A DNA stretch of 64,000 bases from Wolfiporia cocos (lineage: Eukaryota > Basidiomycota > Agaricomycetes > Polyporales > Phaeolaceae): contig JACCLO010000015.1 of the NCBI GenBank assembly GCA_029448655.1, positions 310,001-374,000 of the forward strand, given 5' to 3'. Numbering within the stretch: position 1 is the stretch's first letter; every line of letters begins with the position of its first letter. Shown here piece by piece: positions 55,083 through 64,000 of the stretch. Under the pieces are notes generated by a model. It ran no database searches, had not been told where the DNA came from, and saw only the letters and a program-made list of their open reading frames with translations. A program made the translations under genes and the position numbers.

Positions 55083-56423
55083 AAGGTACTCCGAAGGAGT
55101 GTGAACAAGTGTTATCTGGGCCCTGAATTGGGCCAACACTGTTCAATAAATACATAGGGGAGGGGTGGAGAAGTAAGAAAAAGCATAAGTAGAATTACTT
55201 CACAGAAGAACTCGCTGCAAGGATGGGAGTGTCATTGATGATTTTGTAGGAGATTTGTTGGTTGAAGATGTCACGTTTGCAGGTGGTAGCTTGGATGATC
55301 TTGATGGATTGGTCAACTTGTTGCAGGATGACATTGGTGTCATCATCACAAAATGAGATGTTAATGGAAGAGCAGATCTTCGTGGATCGGTTGTTGATCC
55401 ATGTGAAGTTGGAAAAAGCGATACATTCTTGGTTGTGAAGTGGAGGCGGAAGAAGAAACTGGTGTTGGTGAGTGTCTTATACCAGAGCATGGAGAGGAAG
55501 TGGGTGTTGTAAGGTGGGCATTCAGGTGAGACACATTGAAGGACATTGTTAACTTGGATAGTGATGGAATGGGTGGGGATGAGGTGATGGGGAGGGTCAT
55601 GAAAATCGTTGAACCAGGGTTTGGGTCTGGTGGGGTGAGGGTAGATTGGTCCTTCTATAGGACCAGCAGGGTGGTTGTAAATCAGTCCTTCCATAGAACC
55701 AGCAGGATGGTCGTAAAGGGGTTTCTTGAGGGGACCAATGGGGTGGTCATATAGAGGTGGCTCAAGAAGGAATTCAACAGTGTCGATAGAGTTGTCAGAG
55801 TGATGTGTGGGGGTGGGTGAAATGGTACAGTGGGGTGTGGGTTGGGGAGAGGGTGTTCAAGGTGGTGTCTCAGGGTGATTTGAGACCCAGTGGAGACATG
55901 GTTTGGGTTGTGTACATGTGGTCCGAATGGATCGGGTGGGAATGTGTTTGAGGTGAGGTGTAGGTGGGGCAGTGCATGGCTTAGGTGTGGAAGGGGTGGG
56001 AGGGGTGGGCAAAGGGTTGGTGAAAGTAGGTGCTAGGAGGGAATTGAGGTGTAGTGCAAGGTTGTTGATGTCCTGCTGCAAAGTGAGCAGGGAAGGAAAT
56101 TCAGTATGTGCCAGTTTGTTGGCACCATGGGTGATTGCAGTGAGAAGGTAGGATACATGTGTCTTCCAAAGAGGAAGAGCATAGGTGGAAGGTGTGGTTT
56201 TGTGTGCCCGGTGAATACTCTGGGTGGCATTGAAAAGTAGCTCAAAGGCAAATGTGGCAGGTATAATGTCGTTGGTGGCCCTCTGAGTGTGTGTTATGGT
56301 GCGTTGGGTGTTCATGGTGAGAAGGATGGTGCACAGGGGTTGGCATAGGGGAGGATGGTATGTGAGTGCCTAAGGCAATGGTGGTGGTAAGAGAGAAAGG
56401 AGGGCTGCATCATTATACCAGAA
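55083..56423 (-). pseudogene. Unknown minus-strand frames, coding uncertain
   Basis: A frame at 55857-56315 contains ATFAFELLFNATQSIHRAHK and FPSLLTLQQDINNLALHLNS, then a Pro/Thr-rich part. Sequence at about 55200-55460 reads, in one phase, NRSTKICSSINISFCDDDTN and LQQVDQSIKIIQATTCKRDI. Together they could be a first ORF (Gag-like) of a non-LTR element or a host gene. Different phases and lack of a known motif prevent a call. Confidence 0.35.
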
Positions 56424-56674
56424 GCATTATCTAATGACTTTGTCAGAAACATGTTGGTATCATTTAAAAAAGTGATCAAATGCGAACATAATGCATTGAT
56501 TGCTTATATAATATCTTCATTATGTAATTCCCTCGGTGTCTGGATCTTTATGCAGCCCATGGCCAGCTGAGGTCCTGTGTTTCTTACAATGTTATCAACA
56601 AATACATTATGTTTGCATTTAATCACTTATTCCAATGATACCAACATGTTTCTGACAAAGTCATTAGATAATGC
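56424..56674. mobile_element. MITE with about 75-bp inverted repeats
   Basis: The arms begin GCATTATCTAATGACTTTGT and run through ACATGTTGGTATCATT to AAATGC-AACATAATG. The right arm is the inverse with a few differences. An adjacent related end (cagtgttatctaatga at 56679) shows that a second copy abuts it, so the exact ends and duplication are uncertain. Confidence 0.7.
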
Positions 56675-56957
56675 CCCCAGTGTTATCTAATGAGGGAACA
56701 TGTTGGTATCATTTTAATGACACAGACTAGCTGTGGGACTCACCGCCTAGGTCCCAAGGTGAGGGGAATAGGCAACAACCCCTGAGTGGTATCACTCAGG
56801 AGCTGCTCAGAGAGGAGCCAGTCATGATGCAGCAGAGGTGAGAGGTGCTTCTGCAGTGCTAGCCGAGAAGAATAGAACTAAATATTATGAGCATCAAGCT
56901 CTATCTTAAATATGTACAGGGAGAGGCATGTGCTATTTGTCACAGATTCTGTCTAAT

Positions 56958-57376
56958 AGGTACCCCCCCCTGTCTCGAACTAAGGCATCCAGGCGGTGTA
57001 GATGGTCATGTGACATGGTAATATAAATGGTTGCGTAGCCTAACAGTTAGCGTGCCCACCCCGCTATAGGTCACGGGTCTGTAGCTTAGATAATATAGCA
57101 TGTGACGGTAGCACCTAGCAATGCACACAGACCATGCCTGTAGGGCAGGTCTCTAGTAGCACAGCGATGGCACCCCATGTATATAAGCTACGTCGCTCTG
57201 GGGCTTACTCCTCAGAGTTGTTATTCTCGATGTATGGGCTAGTCCCTCTTAACGTTATCCTCCCTGCATGCTAGTCTGCGACTCCCTCCTCACCTCGCCT
57301 TATGGCGTTGTACTTGGGCTATTACCCTTGAGTAGGAGCCTAGGGTTATGACGGTACGCTGGCACGTTTTGTGTCA
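56958..57376 (+). mobile_element. Solo LTR, family C, copy 2, nested
   Basis: Starts TGTCACAGATTCTGTC and ends CGTTTTGTGTCA, with the exact duplication ctatt at 56953-56957 and 57377-57381. It matches the inverse of 39629-40125 at both ends. Confidence 0.84.
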
Positions 57377-57817
57377 CTATTGCTAGTTAGCCTATCCTAA
57401 AGGAGAGTGGTCTGTGCACCATAAGGGCATGAGACAGCTAAGTCACTACTCTACAATGGCCGTGGTCCACTGGTAATGGCCGGACCAATGGTAAATGAGA
57501 GAGCATGTGGTGTCACCTTGCAGTGGACATGTGAATGTGGGTGCAGCTCAGGTATATGGGGGACTGGGGATCTGGTACATTGAGGAGCTATGGCTATTTG
57601 CCAGGTCTGAGGGCTGACTAAGGCAGGGTGCCGAGTCAGTTATGCCATTGGCTGAAGCTGTGAGGCTGTAGCTATGATGAGGTGGCCTAGAGGGTCAGGG
57701 ACTACTGGGCCATGAGGCTAGAGTCTGGGACTTGGCTTGTGCTGGAGTCTAGAGGTGGTCCTGTGAGTGCTGGACCAATAGTGATAATGCCTTGCGGCTA
57801 CTATTATGCTGTGGTGC

Positions 57818-58823
57818 TGACACAGATCTAGCTGTGGGACTCACCAACCATTTTGGGGAGGGAATGATGAGAGCCAGACCATGGTGCAGCAGAGAGTGAG
57901 ATGCTTCTGCGGCGCTAGCCGAGAAGAATAGAACTAAGGTTATAGGACCGTTAGGCCCCTAAAAGATATACACGTGGGTCATGTGCTACTGTACAGTACA
58001 TACCTGTCGTGGTGTCGTGGCTGGAACCTTGATGGTTACCAGCATAGTCGTAACACTACCTAGAATGGCCGTGGAGGCCGATAATGGCCGAGCCAATTGT
58101 AAAGGAAGGGAGTGTGGTGTCATCGTTGAGGACATGTGATATTGGGCAGGGCCCGGGTATAAGAAAGGACCGAGATACCGGTACCTTGAGGTAGATCCAC
58201 CATTGGTTAGGATCCGTGATTACCAAGGCGAGATGCCAAGGTAGATGTGCTACTGGGCAGACCTAGTGTATTACTAAGGTACTGCGTGTGTAGGCATGTG
58301 TTTATCGTCCGGGCCGTATGATTGCCGGTGATCATGAGGTAGCCGTGAGGCCAGAGGTTGGGTATTGCCATGATGGCGGAAGACCGGGACTTGGGAAGTA
58401 CCAAGGTCTGGATGGGTGGCGTAAGCCGATCCAATAGCGTTATAGCCTTGCGCTATTATTACGCTAGATGCCATGATGGTGGTTGTCAGGTCATTATTAA
58501 TGGTCTAGGACCGATGACGTGGTAGTCTGGCCTTAAAGGGCTGGACTGGGTGATGTAGCGGTGACGTAGCTAAGTCTGGACTATGATGCAATGCCCTAGT
58601 GATGGCTATGATGGGTGTTGCTATGTGGTCAGAGATGATCCGTATGTCCTGACTAGCTTGTAATGCTTAGTCATGGTAGCTTAGTAGTGCGTAATGGCTG
58701 GCGTAAGTGGTAAGGTGGCATATTGGACAGTAAGTCCTGATAACTCGTAGGTAGATGTATAAATCCCATAGAAATGGCTAAAATAGCCGGAAAAATGGTG
58801 TATGCCCAGATAAGTCTGTGACA
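57818..58823 (-). mobile_element. Solo LTR, family B, copy 4, nested
   Basis: Starts TGACACAGATCTAGCTGTGG and ends AGATAAGTCTGTGACA, with the exact duplication ggtgc at 57813-57817 and 58824-58828. It is 1006 bp, inserted in another LTR of its own family in the same orientation. Confidence 0.88.
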
Positions 58824-59401
58824 GGTGCCATGGTTGTGCAAGTATGGCATGCTCGGTGATATAATAGGCCCAGTTATGAGCAATGATGTGTGTGCCATTG
58901 GGGAGACAGGGCCACAGGGGTGGTGGGTTCCACAGGTGACACAGGGAGACAGGTACCCAGGCACACAGGGCACTTTAGAGCAACAGGTACACAGGGAGAC
59001 AGGCTCCCAGGCACACAGGGCGCTAGTAAGTTGGCAATATGGGATAACCCCAGGATAACTTGTAGTTAGATGTGGTAGTTCCGGATAAATTGCTATAATG
59101 CGCAGAAAATTGCTAGCTTCCCAGATAAAGCTGTGACATTTAATAAGTGATTAAATGCGAACATAATGCACCTATTGACAACATGGCTGTAGTTTATATA
59201 ATATTTTCACAATTTGTCTACCATTTAGTCAAGATTTGAGCTATGATTGCATGGCATTCTGTGTTTTCAGAATGTTCTTAGATTCTAACTTAGAATGACA
59301 AACATACATCCATATCACATGATGACATTCACATTCTGCAATCCCACACAATTAAAATTGTTGTTTAGCAAGTGAGATTCAAGAAGTGAGTATCACATCT
59401 G

Positions 59402-60178
59402 GATTGTACATTTAATCAGCAATATTAAAAATACAGCACTGCAAATATAAAATGCAGCACTGCAATACAAAATTCGGCACTGCAATATTGTATGCTGCAC
59501 AGTAATATATATTAGCAGTGCAGCAATATAATACAATGCACAGTGATAATAGAAATGTTATGCAGTAATATAAGGAAGCAGCACAGCAATGGGCTTATTG
59601 CAGCTATTGTATCTATCTATGTTAGGTTCAATGGTAGGAGTTCAAAATTGGACTGCATTGATTATACTATGGCACACAAGTACTCCCCATTCCATTTGCT
59701 ATCTAGTCTTCCTTCTGCAGGCTTTTCTCCACTCACATCAAGTCATCAGAAAACAATGGGGGCACCTTCTCTTGCTTTGACTATGAACTGGCACAATTGC
59801 TGATGTGAGATGGTCCTGCCATCAGTTGGTGGTGTGAGCTTGTGTTGCAAGAGCTGCGCTGAATGAAGGAGCAAAGGAGTAAACTAATGGAAGGAGAGGT
59901 TATAATTGAGGTGATGGTTGTACAAGTTCACAAAAATATGTTGTAATGCTATAGTATCATCCCAATGCTAAGCACTAAGCCCCAACTGTAAGTCCGTCCT
60001 ATTGATATTGCTGCAACAGCCTGTGGCTGATAATTGTTGTATATTGCTGTGCAATATTTCTATTATTGTTGCACTATCTCATATTGCTGTGCAACTTTCT
60101 TATATTGCTGCACAGCATATTATATTGCTACACTGCATTTTAGTATTGCTGTGCTGCAAAATTAAATATACAATGCAA
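59402..60178. mobile_element. Element with inverted subterminal repeats
   Basis: From 59425 to 59590 a unit like GCAGCACTGCAATAT recurs about every 25-30 bp. From 60005 to 60170 its inverse (ATATTGCTGTGC) recurs in the same way. The outer ends share TTGTA-ATTTAAT. About 400 bp of unique sequence lies between. Clustered inverted subterminal repeats are typical of hAT- or CACTA-type DNA elements. No target duplication was fixed. Confidence 0.55.
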
Positions 60179-60553
60179 ACGTCATAGGTGAGAACATTGT
60201 TGCAAGCATATGACTGAGCACACTGGAGCCTCATCAGGTTGGTCACCCAATTCACACTCATCGATGTGATGAGCTCACAAGATGCACATTGCATTTGTGC
60301 ATACTGCATGGGTGCATGCCATGTCAGTGGTGTGTACCTCCTCACATAATTGACATATTTTAGACCTTGTGCAATAATGAAGTGTTGAAGTTGCACATGC
60401 TGAGAGACAAGGAGTTCTCAAGATGCGACCTCAAAGGACAGGGACCAAGGGATGTGGTTTTGGTTACAAACCAGTGGGACAACTGTGCACCTGTCACACT
60501 GCTTATATACATGTACAGGTAACCAGGGACTGTGCAAAAATGGTACACCCAGC

Positions 60554-60998
60554 TGTCACGGAATGCCTCGGCATACCACTAATGCCCTATATCTCCCAGC
60601 CCTGGGGCAAGGCAAAGCCCTAAGAGTCTGGCATTGAGCCAAGGTCGCACTCAGAGGGTAGCAGCACAGCTAGCAAGGAAAGACCAAGGAGAAACACCCC
60701 CAAGACGAGATTGCAAGTTCTGGGGAGTAAGCCCCAGAATGACACTACCTATATACAAGGCATACAACACTAGCTACTAGGCCTGCCCTAAAGGCAAGGC
60801 CTGTGCATATGCGCAGTAGCTACACATCATGTGAGTGTGTATATAAGCAGACATTGTGACCTACAGATAAGATATGAAGCCTGCTCTGCTATCTACCATT
60901 GCGTGTGACTAGGGGACATCAGGTCATCAGATCGACTCTCCGGGACCACATATGAGATGCCACATAGGGGGGGTACCCCCTAGATAAAAACCGTGACA
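60554..60998 (+). mobile_element. Solo LTR, family D
   Basis: Starts TGTCACGGAATGCC and ends AAAAACCGTGACA. It shares with the TRIM LTR a GGGGAGTAAGCCCC hairpin before a TATA box and a GGCCTGTGCATATG string, so the two families are related. The flanks do not match (ccagc against cacct), so the ends may have recombined. Confidence 0.65.
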
Positions 60999-61145
60999 CA
61001 CCTTCATCGTGGATGTCCAACATCAGCACGTTGAATGCATGCACCTATGTTGCTCAGTATGTAAGTATGTGGCAGCACAACAGCCTCAACACTGAATACT
61101 CACCAATGGATCGTACATCTCCTTCTCTTCTTTGAGCTCAAGCCC

Positions 61146-61550
61146 TCAAAGATCTGTGAAGGGATCTTTGATCCTGAACTGCGGATAGTCCAATGTATCA
61201 CAGGGTATGAATCGATCGAGAAACTCATCCAACGGCATGTCCACCACCCCCACCTTGTCATATAGCTCAGATAGCCATGCCTTGAGGCATTCTGGATTGT
61301 CCTTGTTGCGCTGTTCTAATCTCCAGGGGTACTGTATGGCCTTTATCCTATACAGAGTGGTTGTAGTAGTGCCGAGGACTGGATCGAAGCCCATTAAGGA
61401 TATGGAAGAGGTGCACCACATTGGGCACTTTAGGTCCATGGATCTACCACGCTTTGTATTTTGTTCCAACATGTGCTTGATTTTCCCACCAAGAATCGCA
61501 GATCTGATTCCAAGCCTGTCGATTTCCTGAATCTCAACTAAATCTGACAC
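61146..61550 (-). other. Possible small minus-strand gene
   Basis: A 134-residue frame contains IDRLGIRSAILGGKIKHMLE and WLSELYDKVGVVDMPLDEFL. Composition is protein-like and it lies head-to-head with the BRR2 pseudogene. No family could be named. Confidence 0.35.
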
Positions 61551-61674
61551 TCAATTCTGAAATGAATCAGCCTTTACATAAAAATCCTGAGAATTGGAAT
61601 CAAGCACTCTGAAATTTGTCATGGCACAGGGCATCAAGCGCTTGCCGTCTTCCGATCATCATTTGCACTATCAT

Positions 61675-63110
61675 GTCTGCAAAGCAGGATTTGTCTAGCT
61701 ACAGCTATGCTGCCATCTCATCTTTGATTCTGACTGCCAATCGGTCTGCTCTCCTCTGCCACGACAAGGAGCCCGATGGCATGCCCACTTCTCTGGCTGG
61801 GCATATCAACTCATGTGAGATGGGCTCGTGTGTGCAATGTGAGACTCCGAAGGACTCGGAAGGACCTGGAGGAGAAGAAGAAGCAGAAGGCTACAGATAA
61901 GCAGGATATGTCGGAGAGGCAGCCAAAATGCAGGGTGAAGGCAACAGGCTTTGGCTACATGGACATCATCAAGGCAACACAGGATGTGGAGGGGCTTACG
62001 TACCTCACACAGCAGAGATGCATGAGGTATATGAGCTTATCCTGTCTGGTGTTCACCAGTCCCTCAGGGACCAGGTGCACAATGTCATCCACAGTGCAGC
62101 CGATACCATTCTGGAGACGCTGAAGAACGAGAACATGAAGGGCTTCGACAAGAAGAAGGAGGTTGAGGAGGTCATAGGCCCCATCTCAAACAAGATGTTT
62201 TCGCAACTCCTCAACCTGTCGAAGAAGATGACAAATTACAGTGCGGAGGACAAAATGCAAGTGGACCCACACCTGGAGCGGAAGGATGCTGAGATTGACA
62301 AGGAAATGGGTGTCATGGTCGTCTTCGACAAAGAAGAGGAAGAAGAGGGGGGCTTCGAGATCCAGGACGAGTCAGACGAGGAGAATGAGGAGGCAGAGGA
62401 AATGGGAGAGGCACCCCCAAGTTACTCAAAAGAGATGAGGAACTCGTTGTTGGGGGTATGTCGTCTGTGCAGCAGGGCAAGGCTCAGGTCACCAAAGACA
62501 TTGTTTCCCTGCACTCCATCGATGGTTTTTGGGTCCAGAATCAGATCTCCAATGTCTACCCTGACCCTGTCATGGCTACAGAGGAGGCCGCTGCCATCCT
62601 TTCCATCCTCAGTTCGGAGTCAAACCTATGAGACTGCAAGAATGAGCTCATGGAGCTGTTCGAGTACCAGAGCTTCCACATCATCACAAAGTTCTTGAAG
62701 AACTGAGATGTCATTGTCTGGTGTACCAAGCTCATTCAGAGCAATGCTGATGAGCGCATCAATGTTGAGGTTGCGATGTGGGAGAAGGGGCTTGGTTGGA
62801 TTCTAGAGAACTTGCCAGGGACAGGAAAGTGAAGGCACGGATGGATGCGATAGGCATGGACAAGAAGCCGAAGGTGGAGATTCCGAAGACTGCTACAGTT
62901 CTCTGTGCACTGATGGGAGCTAAAAAGGTATGTTTTCTGTTGTATTGACTGGCGTGGCCTAGACTGACTCTTATGCTCATAGATGAATGTAGCCATCAAA
63001 GCTTCTCGAGCACCCCAAAAGATGTGATGAGGCTGAGGACAGTCTCAGAATACCTATCACTGTTGGTGTTGTGCCGATCTCCACCCTCAACACTGCCTAC
63101 GATACCACCA
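61675..63110 (+). pseudogene. brr2: BRR2 (U5 snRNP helicase) N-terminal pseudogene
   Basis: BRR2 unwinds U4/U6 during spliceosome activation. The copy starts MSAKQDLSSYSYAAISSLIL and continues in shifting frames: VKATGFGYMDIIKATQDVEG, then NENMKGFDKKKEVEEVIGPI, an acidic stretch, SIDGFWVQ-type sequence, ELMELFEYQSFHIITKFLKN, INVEVAMWEKGLGWIL, RKVKARMDAIGMDKKPKVEI, and an end resembling VPISTL near 63075. Only the region before the helicase cassettes is present. Stops (TGA at 62628-62630 and 62706-62708) and at least three frameshifts kill it. A GTATGT intron (about 62928-62982) is retained, so this is a DNA-level duplicate and not a reverse-transcribed one. Many altered codons look like Arg CGN changed to TGN or CAN. 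Confidence 0.75.
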
Positions 63111-63757
63111 TATGGGCCAGATGCACAGCATCATTTTTTGGCAGGCCATTGATGCCACACTCCAAACATGACCCAGCCTGTGCATCACGCTCCATTGGTG
63201 CCCCAGTCACTCAAATATCACTGGCAACACCCACACCGATGGCCTCGCTCGGTCAGTGGTCACCCTCCCCATGTCCATCCTGCCGGTTCTTATGTGGCTA
63301 CTCGAACACACTCGCATCAGCACTTGAACAATGGTGTGCAGAAAGGAAAACTCGGCCGCATCACAACCTTGCTGGCACTGCACTTCCTAACCCACCCTCC
63401 CTTAAATTGCACCCCTTCCACCACTGTTACACTGGCACTTGCAATGTTCATGCTCACCTAATCCAAACCCTACTCAGACACAGACATTTCTGTGGGTGCT
63501 ACCAACACTTTGCACCCTCTGAGACCTCCTACTGCCCCTGTGATAGCACTACCATCCAGACCAGCTCACACATCTTGCACAACTGCCCCCTCCATGAAGA
63601 TGCATGCTCCCACCTTCACCAAGCCTCACCAGTGCTCAACCTTCAAATCATCTCTACCATGAGAAGAGGACTCACAGCATTCTCCCACTTCCTGGCCAGC
63701 TCTACTGCTTTCATGAAACTCGTAGCCCCCCCTACCCATTGCTATAGACACAGGTAG
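63111..63757 (+). pseudogene. LINE (non-LTR) retrotransposon, C-terminal fragment
   Basis: The frame ends with the Cys/His module of fungal LINE polyproteins: HFCGCYQHFAPSETSYCPCD followed by SSHILHNCPLHED, then a helical tail with GLTAFSHFLASSTAF and a stop at 63757. It aligns by eye with 45605-45890. No reverse transcriptase motifs precede it, so it is a 5'-truncated copy, joined directly to the BRR2 pseudogene. Confidence 0.6.
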
Positions 63758-64000
63758 ACACAGGGTAAGTTCCCAGGCCATGATGGCCTACCCTCCTCTG
63801 AATAACCACTTTCATCTTTCACCTATGACTTCTCCCCCGATGCTCCCAAGACCTCTATGTATCTGCCCTTCATAGTCACTGCGCCCAGCACGACCACTTT
63901 TGTACTTCATTTACTGCGGCGGGATACAAATGTACTCAAAAAAGATGTGACATGTGAGACTCTGCCAGATGGTGGTCCGACCCTCCATTTTAACAATACT
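63758..64000. other. Nothing recognised
   Basis: The sequence after the LINE stop may be its 3' untranslated region. No poly-A tail or target duplication is visible before the window ends. Confidence 0.35.

Larger units (their letters stand above)
56718..59138 (-). mobile_element. Solo LTR, family B, copy 3, with two nested LTRs
   Basis: Starts TGACACAGACTAGCTGTGGG and ends CAGATAAAGCTGTGACA, with the exact duplication tttaa at 56713-56717 and 59139-59143. After removing the nested C LTR (424 bp with duplication) and B LTR (1011 bp) it is about 986 bp, close to the inner B copy. Confidence 0.87.
56679..59200. mobile_element. Second MITE copy, split by nested LTRs
   Basis: The left arm at 56679-56712 (gttatctaatga through acatgttggtatcat) is cut by LTR B copy 3 at 56718. 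The continuation TTAATAAGTGATTAAATGCG and AACATAATGC resumes at 59141. The right arm was not found with certainty. Confidence 0.55.

Noticed and set aside
61616..61900. Separate small gene at 61616-61900
   Set aside because: Its sequence from 61675 is the first part of the BRR2 pseudogene in another frame.

Overview
The window looks like a transposon-saturated stretch of a basidiomycete (Agaricomycete) nuclear genome. The evidence is many short introns of about 45-60 nt with GTNNGT donors, a DUF6698-type gene, REase-kinase (Crinkler/RHS-like) genes, a DDE transposase of mushroom-genome type, and a copia element primed by a fungal-type initiator tRNA. Few genes look intact: a nine-exon DUF6698 gene (2799-5689), a four-exon kinase gene (50184-52230) and the gag-pol of a copia element (34009-38637). 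Most other coding sequence is broken or decayed.

Layout. 0.9-6.2 kb: a hAT-type MITE, then the DUF6698 gene with another hAT MITE in an intron and a TA-flanked MITE sitting in its stop codon. 7.5-10.1 kb: the 5' end of a RecQ-like helicase between two inverted arms that share a hairpin, interrupted by a 1.8-kb hAT element. 12.4-17 kb: one unknown gene broken by a hAT element and by a MULE-type MITE. 17.8-21.7 kb: a tRNA-like locus, an inverted pair of tRNA-derived SINEs, gene remnants and a further hAT-like MITE. 22-23.9 kb: another unknown gene cut by a hAT MITE. 25.3-30.1 kb: two solo LTRs of one family (A), the second hosting a miniature LTR element (TRIM). 31.9-32.7 kb: two tandem repeats. 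33.5-39.2 kb: a complete copia element with two 470-bp LTRs in which I saw no differences, inserted in an older reading frame. 39.6-45.9 kb: a solo LTR (C), a dead DDE transposase, and gene and LINE remnants. 46.3-52.2 kb: a truncated and an intact REase-kinase paralog. 52.8-59.1 kb: nested solo LTRs (A with B inside; B with C and another B inside). 59.4-64 kb: an element with subterminal repeats, solo LTR D, a BRR2 pseudogene and a LINE 3' end.

How it fits together. Exact target-site duplications can be read for nearly every element, so insertion order can be worked out. Several predicted reading frames become continuous again when an insert plus one duplication is removed conceptually. The LTR families are nearly all solo LTRs, which points to frequent LTR-LTR recombination. 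The copia element and the TRIM have near-identical LTRs and appear to be the youngest insertions. Intron-exon models, families and ages come from reading by eye; no alignment or database search was run.
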